A stretch of DNA of 35,347 nucleotides from Acetobacteraceae bacterium (GTDB lineage Bacteria > Pseudomonadota > Alphaproteobacteria > Acetobacterales > Acetobacteraceae), in contig JASHOF010000172.1 in assembly GCA_030041255.1 (NCBI GenBank), positions 1-35,347 of the forward strand. The letters run 5' to 3'. The position numbers and the translations under genes are program-made. Positions within the stretch are counted from its first letter, which is position 1. Each line of letters opens with the position of its first letter. This document shows positions 14,296 to 22,646 of the stretch, in pieces. Below the pieces are notes generated by a model, which saw only the letters and a list, made by a program, of their open reading frames with translations, made no database searches and had not been told where the DNA came from.

Positions 14296-15498
14296 ATGCC
14301 GGACGTATCGGTTCCCTCGGGAACAAGTTTCGATTTCGAAATGCCGTTCCCGTCGAACACTGACTACTGGTTGGCCCAGGAGCTTGCCAGCCTGTTGACC
14401 GTGCCGTCGCAGAACGGCACCGAGACTTTCAGCCTCTACACCTCCAATTCCTCGCCGATCTCCACGGTGCCGGGTGGCCAGGTCGGCGTACTCGGCGTCA
14501 TCCAGCAAACCACCCCGCTCACCACACCGATCACCGTCCCCTCGGGGTACTCGTTCACGGCGATCCAGACCTCGAGTGGCTTTTCGTCGGTCCAGGGCAA
14601 CGGTGGTCACAATCAGGTCACGCTGATCAATTCGACCTCCGGGGTCGCCTTCAACACCGGCGGTGGCTCAGGGATCGTGGTGTCCGGCGGCGGCAACAAC
14701 GTGATCGGCACGCCGACCGCCGGCGGCGGCAACTACACGATCTATGCTGGCGACGGCAACGATACCATCACTGCCTTCTCCGGCAATGACACCGTCAGCA
14801 CCGGTGTCGGCAGCAACCTGGTCGGGCTCGGCACCGGCAACGATTCGGTGAGCCTCTCCGGCACCAACGATACGGTCGTCGCGGGTTCCGGCAACGATAC
14901 CATCAGCGTCACCGGAAATGACTCCGTACTGGTCGGCGGCGGCTCCGGTCAGCTTACGTTCATCAACGGCACCGCTCCCTCGACAGTGGTTGGCGGCTCC
15001 GGCAGCGAGACCATCCAGGGCGGTGGTGGCGGGCTGTTCCAGGGTGGCTCCGCCGGCAACAATTCGATCCAGGGCGGCGTCGGCAAAGCAACGATCTTCG
15101 GTGGTGGTTCCGGGGACACTCTGGCCGCCGGCGGCAGCCTTGGCGACGCGCTGGTTGCCGCCTCGGGCAACGAGACCCTGACCTCCGCTTCCTCTTCGGG
15201 ACTCGATTCGATGTATGGCGGCACCGGCTCCGATGCGATGATCGCCGGCGTTGGCGGAGACATCATGCTCGGCGGGTCGGGTGCCACCAACTTCGAATTC
15301 GCGAACGGGCTCACCAACGCGTCCAGCACATACAACGTCTACAACTATCATGCCGGCGACACGGTTACGCTCAGCGGCTATACGGGCGAACCCACCATCA
15401 CCTCCTCTGGCAGCACCACCACGCTCAGCCTGTCCGATGGCACCAAGATCACCTTCGCCGGGATCAGCAACGGCAGCGCCCTCAACATCCAGAGTTGA
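14296..15498 (+). CDS. RTX-like calcium-repeat protein, probably type I secreted, 400 aa
   Basis: The protein is rich in Gly, Ser, Asn and Thr and has no cysteine. The centre (about 150-330) carries degenerate RTX nonapeptides, such as YAGDGNDTI, GLGTGNDSV, VAGSGNDTI and MYGGTGSDAM, which fold into a calcium-binding beta-roll. The C-terminus YNVYNYHAGDTVTLSGYTG then SDGTKITFAGISN is the module seen at the end of many type I secreted proteins of Acetobacteraceae. There is no Sec signal peptide, consistent with type I export, but no HlyB/HlyD/TolC genes are in the window. No catalytic domain is visible in the first 140 residues. The ATG at 14296 has AGGA seven bases upstream. Lying next to the rhamnose operon, it may be a matrix, adhesion or surface-layer protein. 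Confidence 0.82.
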   Translation: MPDVSVPSGTSFDFEMPFPSNTDYWLAQELASLLTVPSQNGTETFSLYTSNSSPISTVPGGQVGVLGVIQQTTPLTTPITVPSGYSFTAIQTSSGFSSVQGNGGHNQVTLINSTSGVAFNTGGGSGIVVSGGGNNVIGTPTAGGGNYTIYAGDGNDTITAFSGNDTVSTGVGSNLVGLGTGNDSVSLSGTNDTVVAGSGNDTISVTGNDSVLVGGGSGQLTFINGTAPSTVVGGSGSETIQGGGGGLFQGGSAGNNSIQGGVGKATIFGGGSGDTLAAGGSLGDALVAASGNETLTSASSSGLDSMYGGTGSDAMIAGVGGDIMLGGSGATNFEFANGLTNASSTYNVYNYHAGDTVTLSGYTGEPTITSSGSTTTLSLSDGTKITFAGISNGSALNIQS

Positions 15499-15526
15499 TC
15501 GCGCCGCTCCGACGGTCCACGCATCC

Positions 15527-15560
15527 GGGCCTGCTCGATAGCCATCGGAGCAGGCCCTTT
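15527..15560 (+). terminator. Rho-independent terminator after the calcium-repeat gene
   Basis: GGGCCTGCTC (15527-15536) and GAGCAGGCCC (15548-15557) form a perfect 10-bp stem with an 11-base loop, followed by TTT. It lies 28 bp past the stop and insulates the gene from rmlB. The T-run is short, but the stem is very strong. Confidence 0.8.
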
Positions 15561-15583
15561 CCATTGGCGGGTGACGCGGCTCC

Positions 15584-16639
15584 ATGCAGATCCTTCTGAC
15601 CGGCGGCTGCGGCTTCATCGGCTCGGCGGTCGTTCGCCACCTGATCCGAAATACCAGCCACAGTGTCGTCAATATCGACAAGATGACCTACGCCGCCTCC
15701 GAGTCGGCGCTGGAAGAGGCCCGGAGCAGCCCACGCCATGTCCTGATCCGTGCAGACATTGCCGACGCCGAGGCGGTGTGCGCAGCCTTCGCTATCCATC
15801 ACCCCGACGCGGTGATGCACCTTGCCGCGGAAAGCCACGTCGATCGCTCGATCGATGGGCCCGGGGCCTTCGTCGCGACAAACATCGTCGGCACGTACAA
15901 CCTGTTGGCCGCCGCATGCGCCTACTGGTCGGGCCTCACCCCGGAAGCGAAAGCACGCTTCCGCTTCCATCACATCTCGACCGATGAAGTGTTCGGCGCC
16001 TTGGGCCCCGCCGATCCGCCCTTCACCGAAACGACGCCGTACTTCCCGCGCAGCCCGTATTCGGCCTCCAAGGCCGCCGCCGATCATCTGGTTCGCGCCT
16101 GGTTCCACACCTATGGGTTGCCGACCATCGTTTCCAACACCACTAACAATTACGGGCCCTGGCAGTTTCCCGAGAAGCTGGTCCCGCTGATCCTGATCAA
16201 CGCACTCGAAGGCGAGCGCTTGCCCGTCTACGGCAACGGCGCCCATTGTCGCGACTGGCTCTACGTCGAAGATCATGCGGAAGCCCTGGTGCGGGTGCTG
16301 GAGTGCGGCACCCCCGGCGCCACCTACTGTATCGGCGGCCGTTCACCCTCGAGCAATCTCGAGATCGTCCTTTTGATCTGCCGCCTGCTCGACGAGTTGG
16401 CCCCCGACCCGCGTGGCCCCTGCTCGCGCCTGATTTCTTTCGTCGCCGACCGGCCGGGGCATGATTTCCGCTACGAGATCGACCCCTCTTCGGCCGAAGC
16501 GGCCCTTTCCTGGCGCGCACGCCACGATCTGACTGAAGGTCTTCGCCGTACAATCGGCTGGTATCTCGCAAACCAGGGCTGGTGGAAGGAGATCCGCGCC
16601 ACCCGCTACCGCGGCCAGCGGCTCGGTACTGCGCCATGA
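15584..16639 (+). CDS. rfbB: dTDP-glucose 4,6-dehydratase RmlB/RfbB, 351 aa
   Basis: RmlB oxidises and dehydrates dTDP-D-glucose to dTDP-4-keto-6-deoxy-D-glucose, the second step of dTDP-L-rhamnose synthesis, using bound NAD+. It is an extended SDR: the NAD loop is [15 protein letters not shown] near residue 6, the catalytic Thr-Asp-Glu triplet is in HISTDEVFG, and the YSASK motif (Tyr-x3-Lys) follows. [19 protein letters not shown] and [19 protein letters not shown] are diagnostic for this enzyme. The length is typical. It is the first gene of the rhamnose operon, starting 23 bp after the upstream terminator. Its TGA overlaps the ATG of rmlA (ATGA), so the two are translationally coupled. 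Confidence 0.95.
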   Translation: MQILLTGGCGFIGSAVVRHLIRNTSHSVVNIDKMTYAASESALEEARSSPRHVLIRADIADAEAVCAAFAIHHPDAVMHLAAESHVDRSIDGPGAFVATNIVGTYNLLAAACAYWSGLTPEAKARFRFHHISTDEVFGALGPADPPFTETTPYFPRSPYSASKAAADHLVRAWFHTYGLPTIVSNTTNNYGPWQFPEKLVPLILINALEGERLPVYGNGAHCRDWLYVEDHAEALVRVLECGTPGATYCIGGRSPSSNLEIVLLICRLLDELAPDPRGPCSRLISFVADRPGHDFRYEIDPSSAEAALSWRARHDLTEGLRRTIGWYLANQGWWKEIRATRYRGQRLGTAP

Positions 16640-17520
16640 GGGTCACCAAGGGAATCCTGCTGGCCGGCGGTTCCGGTTCAAGACTGTACCCGATGACGCT
16701 CGCCGCCTCGAAGCAGCTCCTGCCGGTCTACGACAAGCCAATGGTCTACTATCCGCTCTCGACCCTGATGCTGGCCGGCATTCGCAACATCCTGGTGATC
16801 TCCACTCCGGAGGATCTGCCCCAGTTCCGGCGCCTCCTCGGATCCGGCGAGCGCTTTGGCGTCACCTTCGCTTATGCCGAGCAGCCGCGCCCCGACGGCA
16901 TCGCCCAGGCCTTTCGCATCGGGGCCGAATGGCTCGCCTCCGAGCCCACCGCGCTCGCCCTCGGCGACAACCTCATCCACGCGGATCATCTCTCCGAGCT
17001 CCTCCGCGCCGCCGCCGGCCGGGCCGAGGGTGCAACCGTCTTTGCCTATCAGGTCCGCGATCCTGACCGTTACGGAGTCGTTTCATTCGATCCGGCTGGC
17101 CGGGCCCTCGAGATCGTCGAGAAGCCCTCCGCCCCACGCTCGAACTGGGCCGTGACCGGTCTCTATTTTTACGACCACAAGGTCTCGGACCGGGCCGCGC
17201 GGCTCGCCCCCTCGGCGCGGGGCGAGCTCGAGATCACCGATCTCAATCGTCTTTATCTCGAAGAGGGCATGCTGCATGTCGAGCGGCTCTCGCGTGGCTG
17301 TGCCTGGCTCGACGCCGGGACTCCCGATTCGCTCCTGCAAGCTGCAACCTTTGTGCAGACGATCCAGGACCGGCAGGGCATGCTGGTCGGCTGCCCGGAA
17401 GAGGTTGCGTTCCGCATGGGATACATCGATGCCCGCCGTCTCAGGGCCGAGGCGCGAAAGCTCGGCAAGACGGAACTGGGGCGCCTGCTTCGCGAACTGG
17501 CGGACGCGCCCGGGCCCTGA
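16636..17520 (+). CDS. rfbA: Glucose-1-phosphate thymidylyltransferase RmlA/RfbA, 294 aa
   Basis: RmlA makes dTDP-glucose from dTTP and glucose-1-phosphate, the first and feedback-regulated step of dTDP-L-rhamnose synthesis. The nucleotide loop is [14 protein letters not shown] (Ser in place of the usual Thr in GGxGTR), followed by [19 protein letters not shown] and [14 protein letters not shown]. The metal-binding aspartate is in LALGDNLIH, and EIVEKP and [11 protein letters not shown] follow. The ATG at 16636 overlaps the rmlB stop; the longer frame back to 16582 is not used. The C-terminus ([12 protein letters not shown]) matches the large RmlA group. rmlC begins 20 bp later. Confidence 0.95.
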   Translation: MRVTKGILLAGGSGSRLYPMTLAASKQLLPVYDKPMVYYPLSTLMLAGIRNILVISTPEDLPQFRRLLGSGERFGVTFAYAEQPRPDGIAQAFRIGAEWLASEPTALALGDNLIHADHLSELLRAAAGRAEGATVFAYQVRDPDRYGVVSFDPAGRALEIVEKPSAPRSNWAVTGLYFYDHKVSDRAARLAPSARGELEITDLNRLYLEEGMLHVERLSRGCAWLDAGTPDSLLQAATFVQTIQDRQGMLVGCPEEVAFRMGYIDARRLRAEARKLGKTELGRLLRELADAPGP

Positions 17521-17540
17521 ACCTGAAAGCCAGGCCAGCC

Positions 17541-18107
17541 ATGAAGGTCGAACGGCTCACCATCCCCGAGGTGCTGCTCTTTACCCCGCGCCGCTTCACC
17601 GACGCACGCGGCTTCGTTTCCGAGACCTTCAATAGGCGTCGCCTCGCCGCCGCCGGGATTGCGTTCGACTTCGTGCAGGACAATGACAGTTTCTCGCGCG
17701 AGCGGGGCACGATCCGGGCCCTGCACGCCCAGCACGGACCCGCGGTTCAGGGGAAGCTCGTGCGTGTCGTCAAAGGTGCCATCTGGGATGTTGCGGTCGA
17801 TGCACGCCATGGCTCGCCGCATTTCGGCCGCCACGCCGGCGCCGAGTTGAGCGCCGAAAACGGCCGTCAGCTCTGGATCCCCCCCGGCTTCCTGCACGGC
17901 TTCTGCACCCTCGCACCCGACACCTTCGCCCTCTACAGGATGACCGCCGAGTACGATCCGGCGCACGAATGGGGAGTGCTCTGGAACGACCCGGATCTCG
18001 CCATTCCCTGGCCGGTCGATCCGGCGCGCGCGGTGGTCTCGGAGAAGGACCGTTTCCGCCCGCGCCTGGCCGAGTGCCCGATCTGGTTCACCTATTCCCC
18101 GCCTTGA
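17541..18107 (+). CDS. rfbC: dTDP-4-dehydrorhamnose 3,5-epimerase RmlC/RfbC, 188 aa
   Basis: RmlC, a small cupin-fold dimer, epimerises C3 and C5 of dTDP-4-keto-6-deoxyglucose. The active-site block reads GTIRALHAQ, with the general base His62 and the preceding Arg59; the usual RGLHYQ or RGLHFQ is altered at two non-catalytic positions (Gly to Ala, aromatic to Ala). KLVRVVKGAIWDVAVDAR and WIPPGFLHGFCTL are standard, and Tyr138 in AEYDPAHEWGVLWND is at the position of the catalytic tyrosine. The length is typical. The ATG at 17541 opens the domain. Its TGA shares an A with the ATG of rmlD, so coupling continues along the operon. Confidence 0.94.
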   Translation: MKVERLTIPEVLLFTPRRFTDARGFVSETFNRRRLAAAGIAFDFVQDNDSFSRERGTIRALHAQHGPAVQGKLVRVVKGAIWDVAVDARHGSPHFGRHAGAELSAENGRQLWIPPGFLHGFCTLAPDTFALYRMTAEYDPAHEWGVLWNDPDLAIPWPVDPARAVVSEKDRFRPRLAECPIWFTYSPP

Positions 18108-19000
18108 TGACACGGCCAATCCTTGTCACCGGGGCAAGCGGCCAGCTCGGCACGGCTCTCACCCGTGCCGGGAAAGAATGGACACTGAGCCCGATCGGTC
18201 GGCCCGACTTCGATTTCGAGCGCCCGGCAGCGATCCTGGCCCTTTTCGCCACCCTCGCCCCGCGTATCGTCGTCAATGCCGCTGCCTATACTGCCGTAGA
18301 CGCGGCGGAATCGGACGCCCCGGCGGCCTTTCGCGCCAACAAGGACGGCCCCGCCCTGCTCGCCCGCCTGTCCCGGGAAGCGGATATCCCATTGATCCAC
18401 ATCTCGACCGATTACGTCTTCGACGGCACCAAGGGCGCACCCTACCGGGAAACCGACCGCGTCGCCCCGCTCGGCGTCTACGGTGCTTCCAAGCGGGCCG
18501 GTGAGGAGGAAGTGTTGCGGGCAGGCGGCAAGGCCCTCGTGCTTCGTACATCCTGGGTCATCTCGCCCACGGGACGAAACTTCGTGCACGCCATGCTGGC
18601 CGCGCGCGAGAAGACAAACCGGCTCCGCGTGGTCGCCGACCAGCGTGGCCGGCCCACTTCCGCCTGCGACCTTGCTGCCGCGATCCTCGCCATCCTCCGC
18701 CAGATCGACTGCTCCGGCTGGCAGGAGCGTTATGCAGGCGTCTTCCACATCGCCGGCAGCGGCGAAACGACATGGCACGGGCTTGCCACCGCGATCTTCG
18801 AAGAGGCCGCCCGACATGGATTGGCCAGGCCCGAGATCGGAGCGATCACCACTGCCGAGTGGCCGACCCCGGCGCGCCGACCGGCTGACTCGCGTCTCGA
18901 CTGCAGCCGCCTCGCGGAGGTGTTCGGCCTTCGCCTGCCGCCCTGGCGCGAAAGCCTCGGCCCGATCATCGACGAGATCGTGCGTGCCGAAAACCGCTGA
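18107..19000 (+). CDS. rfbD: dTDP-4-dehydrorhamnose reductase RmlD/RfbD, 297 aa
   Basis: RmlD reduces dTDP-4-keto-L-rhamnose to dTDP-L-rhamnose with NAD(P)H, the last step. This extended SDR has the cofactor loop LVTGASGQLGTAL, the block NAAAYTAVDAAESD, the STDYVFDG strand carrying the catalytic Thr, and the Tyr-x3-Lys pair in YGASK. RTSWVISPTGRNFV and DQRGRPTSACDLA are also characteristic. The frame opens at 17969 inside rmlC, but ATG 18107 immediately precedes the cofactor loop. It overlaps the rmlC stop by one base. It completes the four-gene pathway (order B-A-C-D). Confidence 0.94.
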   Translation: MTRPILVTGASGQLGTALTRAGKEWTLSPIGRPDFDFERPAAILALFATLAPRIVVNAAAYTAVDAAESDAPAAFRANKDGPALLARLSREADIPLIHISTDYVFDGTKGAPYRETDRVAPLGVYGASKRAGEEEVLRAGGKALVLRTSWVISPTGRNFVHAMLAAREKTNRLRVVADQRGRPTSACDLAAAILAILRQIDCSGWQERYAGVFHIAGSGETTWHGLATAIFEEAARHGLARPEIGAITTAEWPTPARRPADSRLDCSRLAEVFGLRLPPWRESLGPIIDEIVRAENR

Positions 19001-19142
19001 GCTGAGGAGTTCAGGGCGGGTGGCGATCCGGCTCTCCCTCTTCAACGGGAAGCGCTTCCTCCCGGAACAGCGTGATCGCCAGCCCCCCCTGCAGGCGGCC
19101 CGCTTCCGAATCCGGTTCCGGCTTGGATAGGACCGCTCGACA

Positions 19143-20123
19143 GTGCGGGTGCATATCCAGAACGCCCTCGACAATCCGCTCTTCGCCATCACCGCCGCTG
19201 AGTGGCGGGAAGCCGCCGACCGCGCCGGGGAAAGCCACTCCGCCTGCGCGCTCAGCATCGGCGAGACAGGGCAGGATCTCACCGCCGCGCTGGCCGAGGC
19301 AGAGGCGCTGATCACACCCCCCGCGCCACTCGCCGCCAGCCTCCCGCTTGTCGCACCGGCGCTGCGATTGATTTTCTGCACCACCGCCGGCGCCGATGCC
19401 CTGGCACCGTTCGACCGTCTCCCACCCGCCGCGGCGTTGGTCTGCAATCGCGGCATCCATGGCGAAAAGGCCGGCGAATACGCCACCATGGCGATCCTCA
19501 TGCTGGCGACCCGCGTGCCGGCATTGATCGGTGCGCAAAGCCGAAGCCTCTGGGAGCCGCGCTACACGCCGACACTTGCCAATCGACGCCTTGCCGTACT
19601 CGGGCTCGGCACGCTCGGCAGCGCGATCGCGGCCCGCGCGCGTTCCTTCGAAATGTCCGTCACCGGGATCAGCCTCAGCGGGCGTGACCACCCCGCCTGC
19701 CACAGGACGCTGCCTGCTTCGGAGCTGGATAGCGTGCTGCCGGAGACCGAATTCCTGCTGCTCGCCTGCCCATTGACTCCACTCACCCGCGGCATTCTGG
19801 ACTACCGCCGGCTGTCGCTGCTTCCTCCGGGCGCGGGGGTCGTGAACATCGGCCGGGGGCCGCTCATCGTCGAGGACGCACTCGCGGACCTGCTTCTCTC
19901 CGGCCATCTCGGCGGCGCCATTCTCGACGTCTTTGCTACCGAACCGCTGCCCCCCGCACATCGCTTCTGGCGCACCCCGAATCTGATCGTCACTCCGCAC
20001 ATTTCAGCGGACGATCCGACGACCTACAACCCGCGCACCCTCGATCGTTTCTTTACCGCCCTCGCCGCCCTTCGCCGTGGCGAGACCCCGCCGAACACCG
20101 TCGATCGCGCGCGCGGCTACTGA
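19143..20123 (+). CDS. D-isomer-specific 2-hydroxyacid dehydrogenase, GhrA-like, 326 aa
   Basis: The family interconverts 2-keto acids and D-2-hydroxy acids with NAD(P)H, for example glyoxylate and hydroxypyruvate. The cofactor loop is GLGTLG (154-159). The catalytic triad is complete: Arg238 in NIGRGPLIVEDAL, Glu267 in FATEPLP and His286 in TPHIS. The first 100 residues are the divergent catalytic half. The start is GTG at 19143 (MRVHIQNALDNPLF); no earlier in-frame start is convincing. It follows rmlD by 142 bp on the same strand and may be cotranscribed, but no role in rhamnose synthesis is known. It converges on the glycosyltransferase gene with 4 bp between stops. Confidence 0.87.
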   Translation: MRVHIQNALDNPLFAITAAEWREAADRAGESHSACALSIGETGQDLTAALAEAEALITPPAPLAASLPLVAPALRLIFCTTAGADALAPFDRLPPAAALVCNRGIHGEKAGEYATMAILMLATRVPALIGAQSRSLWEPRYTPTLANRRLAVLGLGTLGSAIAARARSFEMSVTGISLSGRDHPACHRTLPASELDSVLPETEFLLLACPLTPLTRGILDYRRLSLLPPGAGVVNIGRGPLIVEDALADLLLSGHLGGAILDVFATEPLPPAHRFWRTPNLIVTPHISADDPTTYNPRTLDRFFTALAALRRGETPPNTVDRARGY

Positions 20124-20127
20124 ATCG

Positions 20128-21354
20128 TCAATCCGGGGAAACCAGTCGCCGGATCAGGCGGCCATAGGCGGCAAGATGATCCTCCATCCGGAGATGCTTC
20201 TCTGCATATCGGCGCGCAGCCGCCCCCAGTCGCTCTGCCAGCGATACATTCTCCAGCAGCTCGAGAATCCGCTCCGCCAGCAGCGTCGAATCGAGGCACG
20301 GCGTTAAGAGGCCGGTATGGCGGTCGCGAACGAATTCCTTGACGGGTGCGGTGTCGCTCGCGATCACCGGTGCACCGACCGCCAATGCTTCGCGCAGCGA
20401 CCAGGAGGCAACGAACGGGTAGGTCAGATAGACGTGCGCATCCGTGCGTTGCAGCAGCGCCAGGTAGTGATGGTACTCGATCTTGCCGGGGAAGTGCACC
20501 CGGGAGAGATCGAGCCGCCCCCGGAGCTCGCCCGTCAACCGCTCACGCCAGGTTCCCCCACCCGGCGGCTTCATCCCGTAGCTCACGTCGTCCCCACCGA
20601 TCAGCACGACCTGCACGTCCGCGCGTTCGGCCAGCACCCGCGGCAGCGCCCGCATCACGACATGAAACCCGCGATAGGGCTCGAGATTCCGCGCCACGTA
20701 GGTGACGAGCTTGTCGCCCGGTGCGATCCGGATGCCGCCTGGGTGAAAGAGCCTCCGCCGCGCCGCCGGCCGTGGCCGGCAGAGCCCGAGATCGACCCCC
20801 TCCGGCAGCACCTCGAGGCGCGGCCTTGCCCAGGGCGGGAAGATCGAGCGCTGCCAATGCGTCGGTGTCTGGCCACGACCATCCATCGTCAGGGCGAGCA
20901 GATTCACGACATTCTTCGCCCTGATCCGCGCAAAGAGAGCCGGGTCCGGGGGAAACTCGGGATCGAAACCGACATCCACGCCAGCGGTGTGATAGAAGAA
21001 CTCGAAATATCCGAGCATCGGCACCCGTGGCCATACATCCCGGATGTTCAGAAGCTCGCCCCAGCCATGATGGCCGATGACGATGTCCGGGGTGAAGCCA
21101 AGCCGCTTCACCTTTTCCGCCGTGCGGGCGACGGTTTCCGCACGCAAGGAAGCGATCTCGAATTCCTGCGCGTCCGGATGCGTGCCGGCATTGACGGTGC
21201 GCGGCAGCCGATAGACGATCTTGCGCACGCCGCTCAGATGATTCGCATTCGGCTCGGAAATGAAGAGTATCTCATCCTGGTCGCGTGCCACCAGGTGTTT
21301 CACGAGATGCAGATACTGCCCGGGAAAGTTCTGATGGACGAAGAGGAACTTCAC
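20128..21354 (-). CDS. Glycosyltransferase, group 1/GT4 type, 408 aa
   Basis: This GT-B enzyme probably transfers a nucleotide-activated sugar to a surface glycan or lipid-linked acceptor. The N-terminus KFLFVHQNFPGQYLHL is the first strand and loop of a recognisable proteobacterial subfamily. The C-terminal donor domain has KLVTYVARNLEPYRGFHV, RVHFPGKIEYHHYLALLQ, and the acidic segment SLREALAVGAPVIASDTAPVKE that grips the donor. Residues 360-408 are helical. The frame opens with TTG at 21402, but GTG 21354 starts the conserved strand and is preferred. It lies 170 bp after the ChW-like gene on the same strand and is the last of three. The sugar is unknown; dTDP-rhamnose from the adjacent operon is a candidate. 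Confidence 0.88.
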   Translation of the reverse strand: MKFLFVHQNFPGQYLHLVKHLVARDQDEILFISEPNANHLSGVRKIVYRLPRTVNAGTHPDAQEFEIASLRAETVARTAEKVKRLGFTPDIVIGHHGWGELLNIRDVWPRVPMLGYFEFFYHTAGVDVGFDPEFPPDPALFARIRAKNVVNLLALTMDGRGQTPTHWQRSIFPPWARPRLEVLPEGVDLGLCRPRPAARRRLFHPGGIRIAPGDKLVTYVARNLEPYRGFHVVMRALPRVLAERADVQVVLIGGDDVSYGMKPPGGGTWRERLTGELRGRLDLSRVHFPGKIEYHHYLALLQRTDAHVYLTYPFVASWSLREALAVGAPVIASDTAPVKEFVRDRHTGLLTPCLDSTLLAERILELLENVSLAERLGAAARRYAEKHLRMEDHLAAYGRLIRRLVSPD

Positions 21355-21524
21355 CTGCCGGCCAAGCTCGCTGGAACCCGGAGCGCGATGATTCGGCCTC
21401 AACTCGCTCCGCGATTATATTCTCGATCAGTTGCGCGGCTTCAGCGAATCGCTCTGCGGTTCTCTCTGAAGCCAGGCCGTTTTAGCGGCCCGAGGCGCGG
21501 CAGAGAAGCTCCGAATCCCGGCCG

Positions 21525-22550
21525 CTACCGCCGCCGTGGCAGCGCCTTGCCGGGCGGCCTTTCGGCGTGCTTGCCCCCCGCCGAAGCAGCCGGATGGTGG
21601 CCCGCCCTCCCCGCCACCTGCCTTCTCGCAACCGTAACATCCGGCGCTGCCCCGGCTGCAACCGGCGCCGGCCGCCCGGCCGCCCGGCGCGACCTGAGGA
21701 TCACCTGGAATGACTCGAGCGGGGCGAGGTTCTCCGCCTCGCACGCCTCGCCCGCCGCCACCGGGCCGATCATCGTTCCGTCCGTGAATGTCGCCGAATA
21801 GGCGCACTCGAAAGCCCCCGCGGCGGCCCCGCGCAGCCTGACCCTGAGCCCGAGTACCGGCAGCGCCATCCGCCGGCTCCCGCAGAACTGCCCACCCTGC
21901 GACCAGGGAGAAAGCCAGCCCCGCCCGAGCACGGCCTGATACTCGAGCTCCTCCGGCCGCATGTCCGGCGGGGGCAACATGGAAAATCCCTCGATCCAGA
22001 GCTTGCTGCCGCGCTCGCCAACCCACTCGCCAAGCGCTCCGACGACATCTCCCCGCCTCTGCACGTGAGCAGTGACGCCGAGTTCGCCCGGCTCCCTCGC
22101 CGCGACGGCTGCCGGGGAGGCCGAGGCAACCGGAGCCGGCACCACTGCCGCCTTCGCTGCCGGCATCGGCTCCGGTAAGCCTTCGCCATTGGAGAGCGCG
22201 CCATGCGGCCTGATGTCACCGAGCCGTACGACCTGCAATTGTGGCAACGCCTCTCCCCCGAAGACGGATTGATACACCGTCACCAGCACCTGGGCCGGCC
22301 CCTCGGAGACCCGGATCAGTGCCGCGTCATTCCCGGTGGAAACCCATCCATCGTTGCGGAAGCCGCTGATCTCCACCGCTCCGTTGCCTCCCGGAGCTCC
22401 CGGAGGAAGCGAAAGGCGCACCCCCGGAAGCCCGGTCGCCGGGTTGGGGCCCCTGCCGTTGCTGGCATGGAAGACGCAGTAGATGCCGGCCTCCAGCCGC
22501 ATCAGATGCCCGGAAATCTTCAGTTCGGTGATGATCTTCTCGTCCGACAT
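21525..22550 (-). CDS. Unassigned protein with two ChW-like modules, 341 aa
   Basis: I do not recognise the whole protein. Residues 1-112 (MSDEKIITELKISGH...) look like a beta-rich domain. About residues 150-290 contain two tandem modules. The first reads TAHVQRRGDVVGALGEWVG then LWIEGF; the second reads YQAVLGRGWLSPWSQGG then MALPVLGLRVRL. Both resemble ChW (clostridial hydrophobic, conserved tryptophan) repeats, in which x-A-H-V-Q, W-V and G-W-x-x-W positions recur. An Ala-Pro linker (125-148) separates the domains, and the last 55 residues are an Arg-Ala-Pro-rich tail, probably disordered. There is no signal peptide. It sits between two glycosyltransferase genes, so a role in binding or modifying surface glycan is plausible but unproven. 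Confidence 0.65.
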   Translation of the reverse strand: MSDEKIITELKISGHLMRLEAGIYCVFHASNGRGPNPATGLPGVRLSLPPGAPGGNGAVEISGFRNDGWVSTGNDAALIRVSEGPAQVLVTVYQSVFGGEALPQLQVVRLGDIRPHGALSNGEGLPEPMPAAKAAVVPAPVASASPAAVAAREPGELGVTAHVQRRGDVVGALGEWVGERGSKLWIEGFSMLPPPDMRPEELEYQAVLGRGWLSPWSQGGQFCGSRRMALPVLGLRVRLRGAAAGAFECAYSATFTDGTMIGPVAAGEACEAENLAPLESFQVILRSRRAAGRPAPVAAGAAPDVTVARRQVAGRAGHHPAASAGGKHAERPPGKALPRRR

Positions 22551-22646
22551 GGCGTTCTCTTGGCCAAAGCTCCCGCTCGGGCGAGCACGCCGCCCCAGTC
22601 ATGCAACAATCGCGCACAATCAGAGGCGAAACTCTTGGCAGACCCG

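Noticed and set aside
14668-15681. Minus-strand open frame of 337 codons opposite the calcium-repeat gene
   Set aside because: Composition is low-complexity (Gly, Ala, Val, Arg) as expected from the complement of RTX repeats, and it runs into rmlB.
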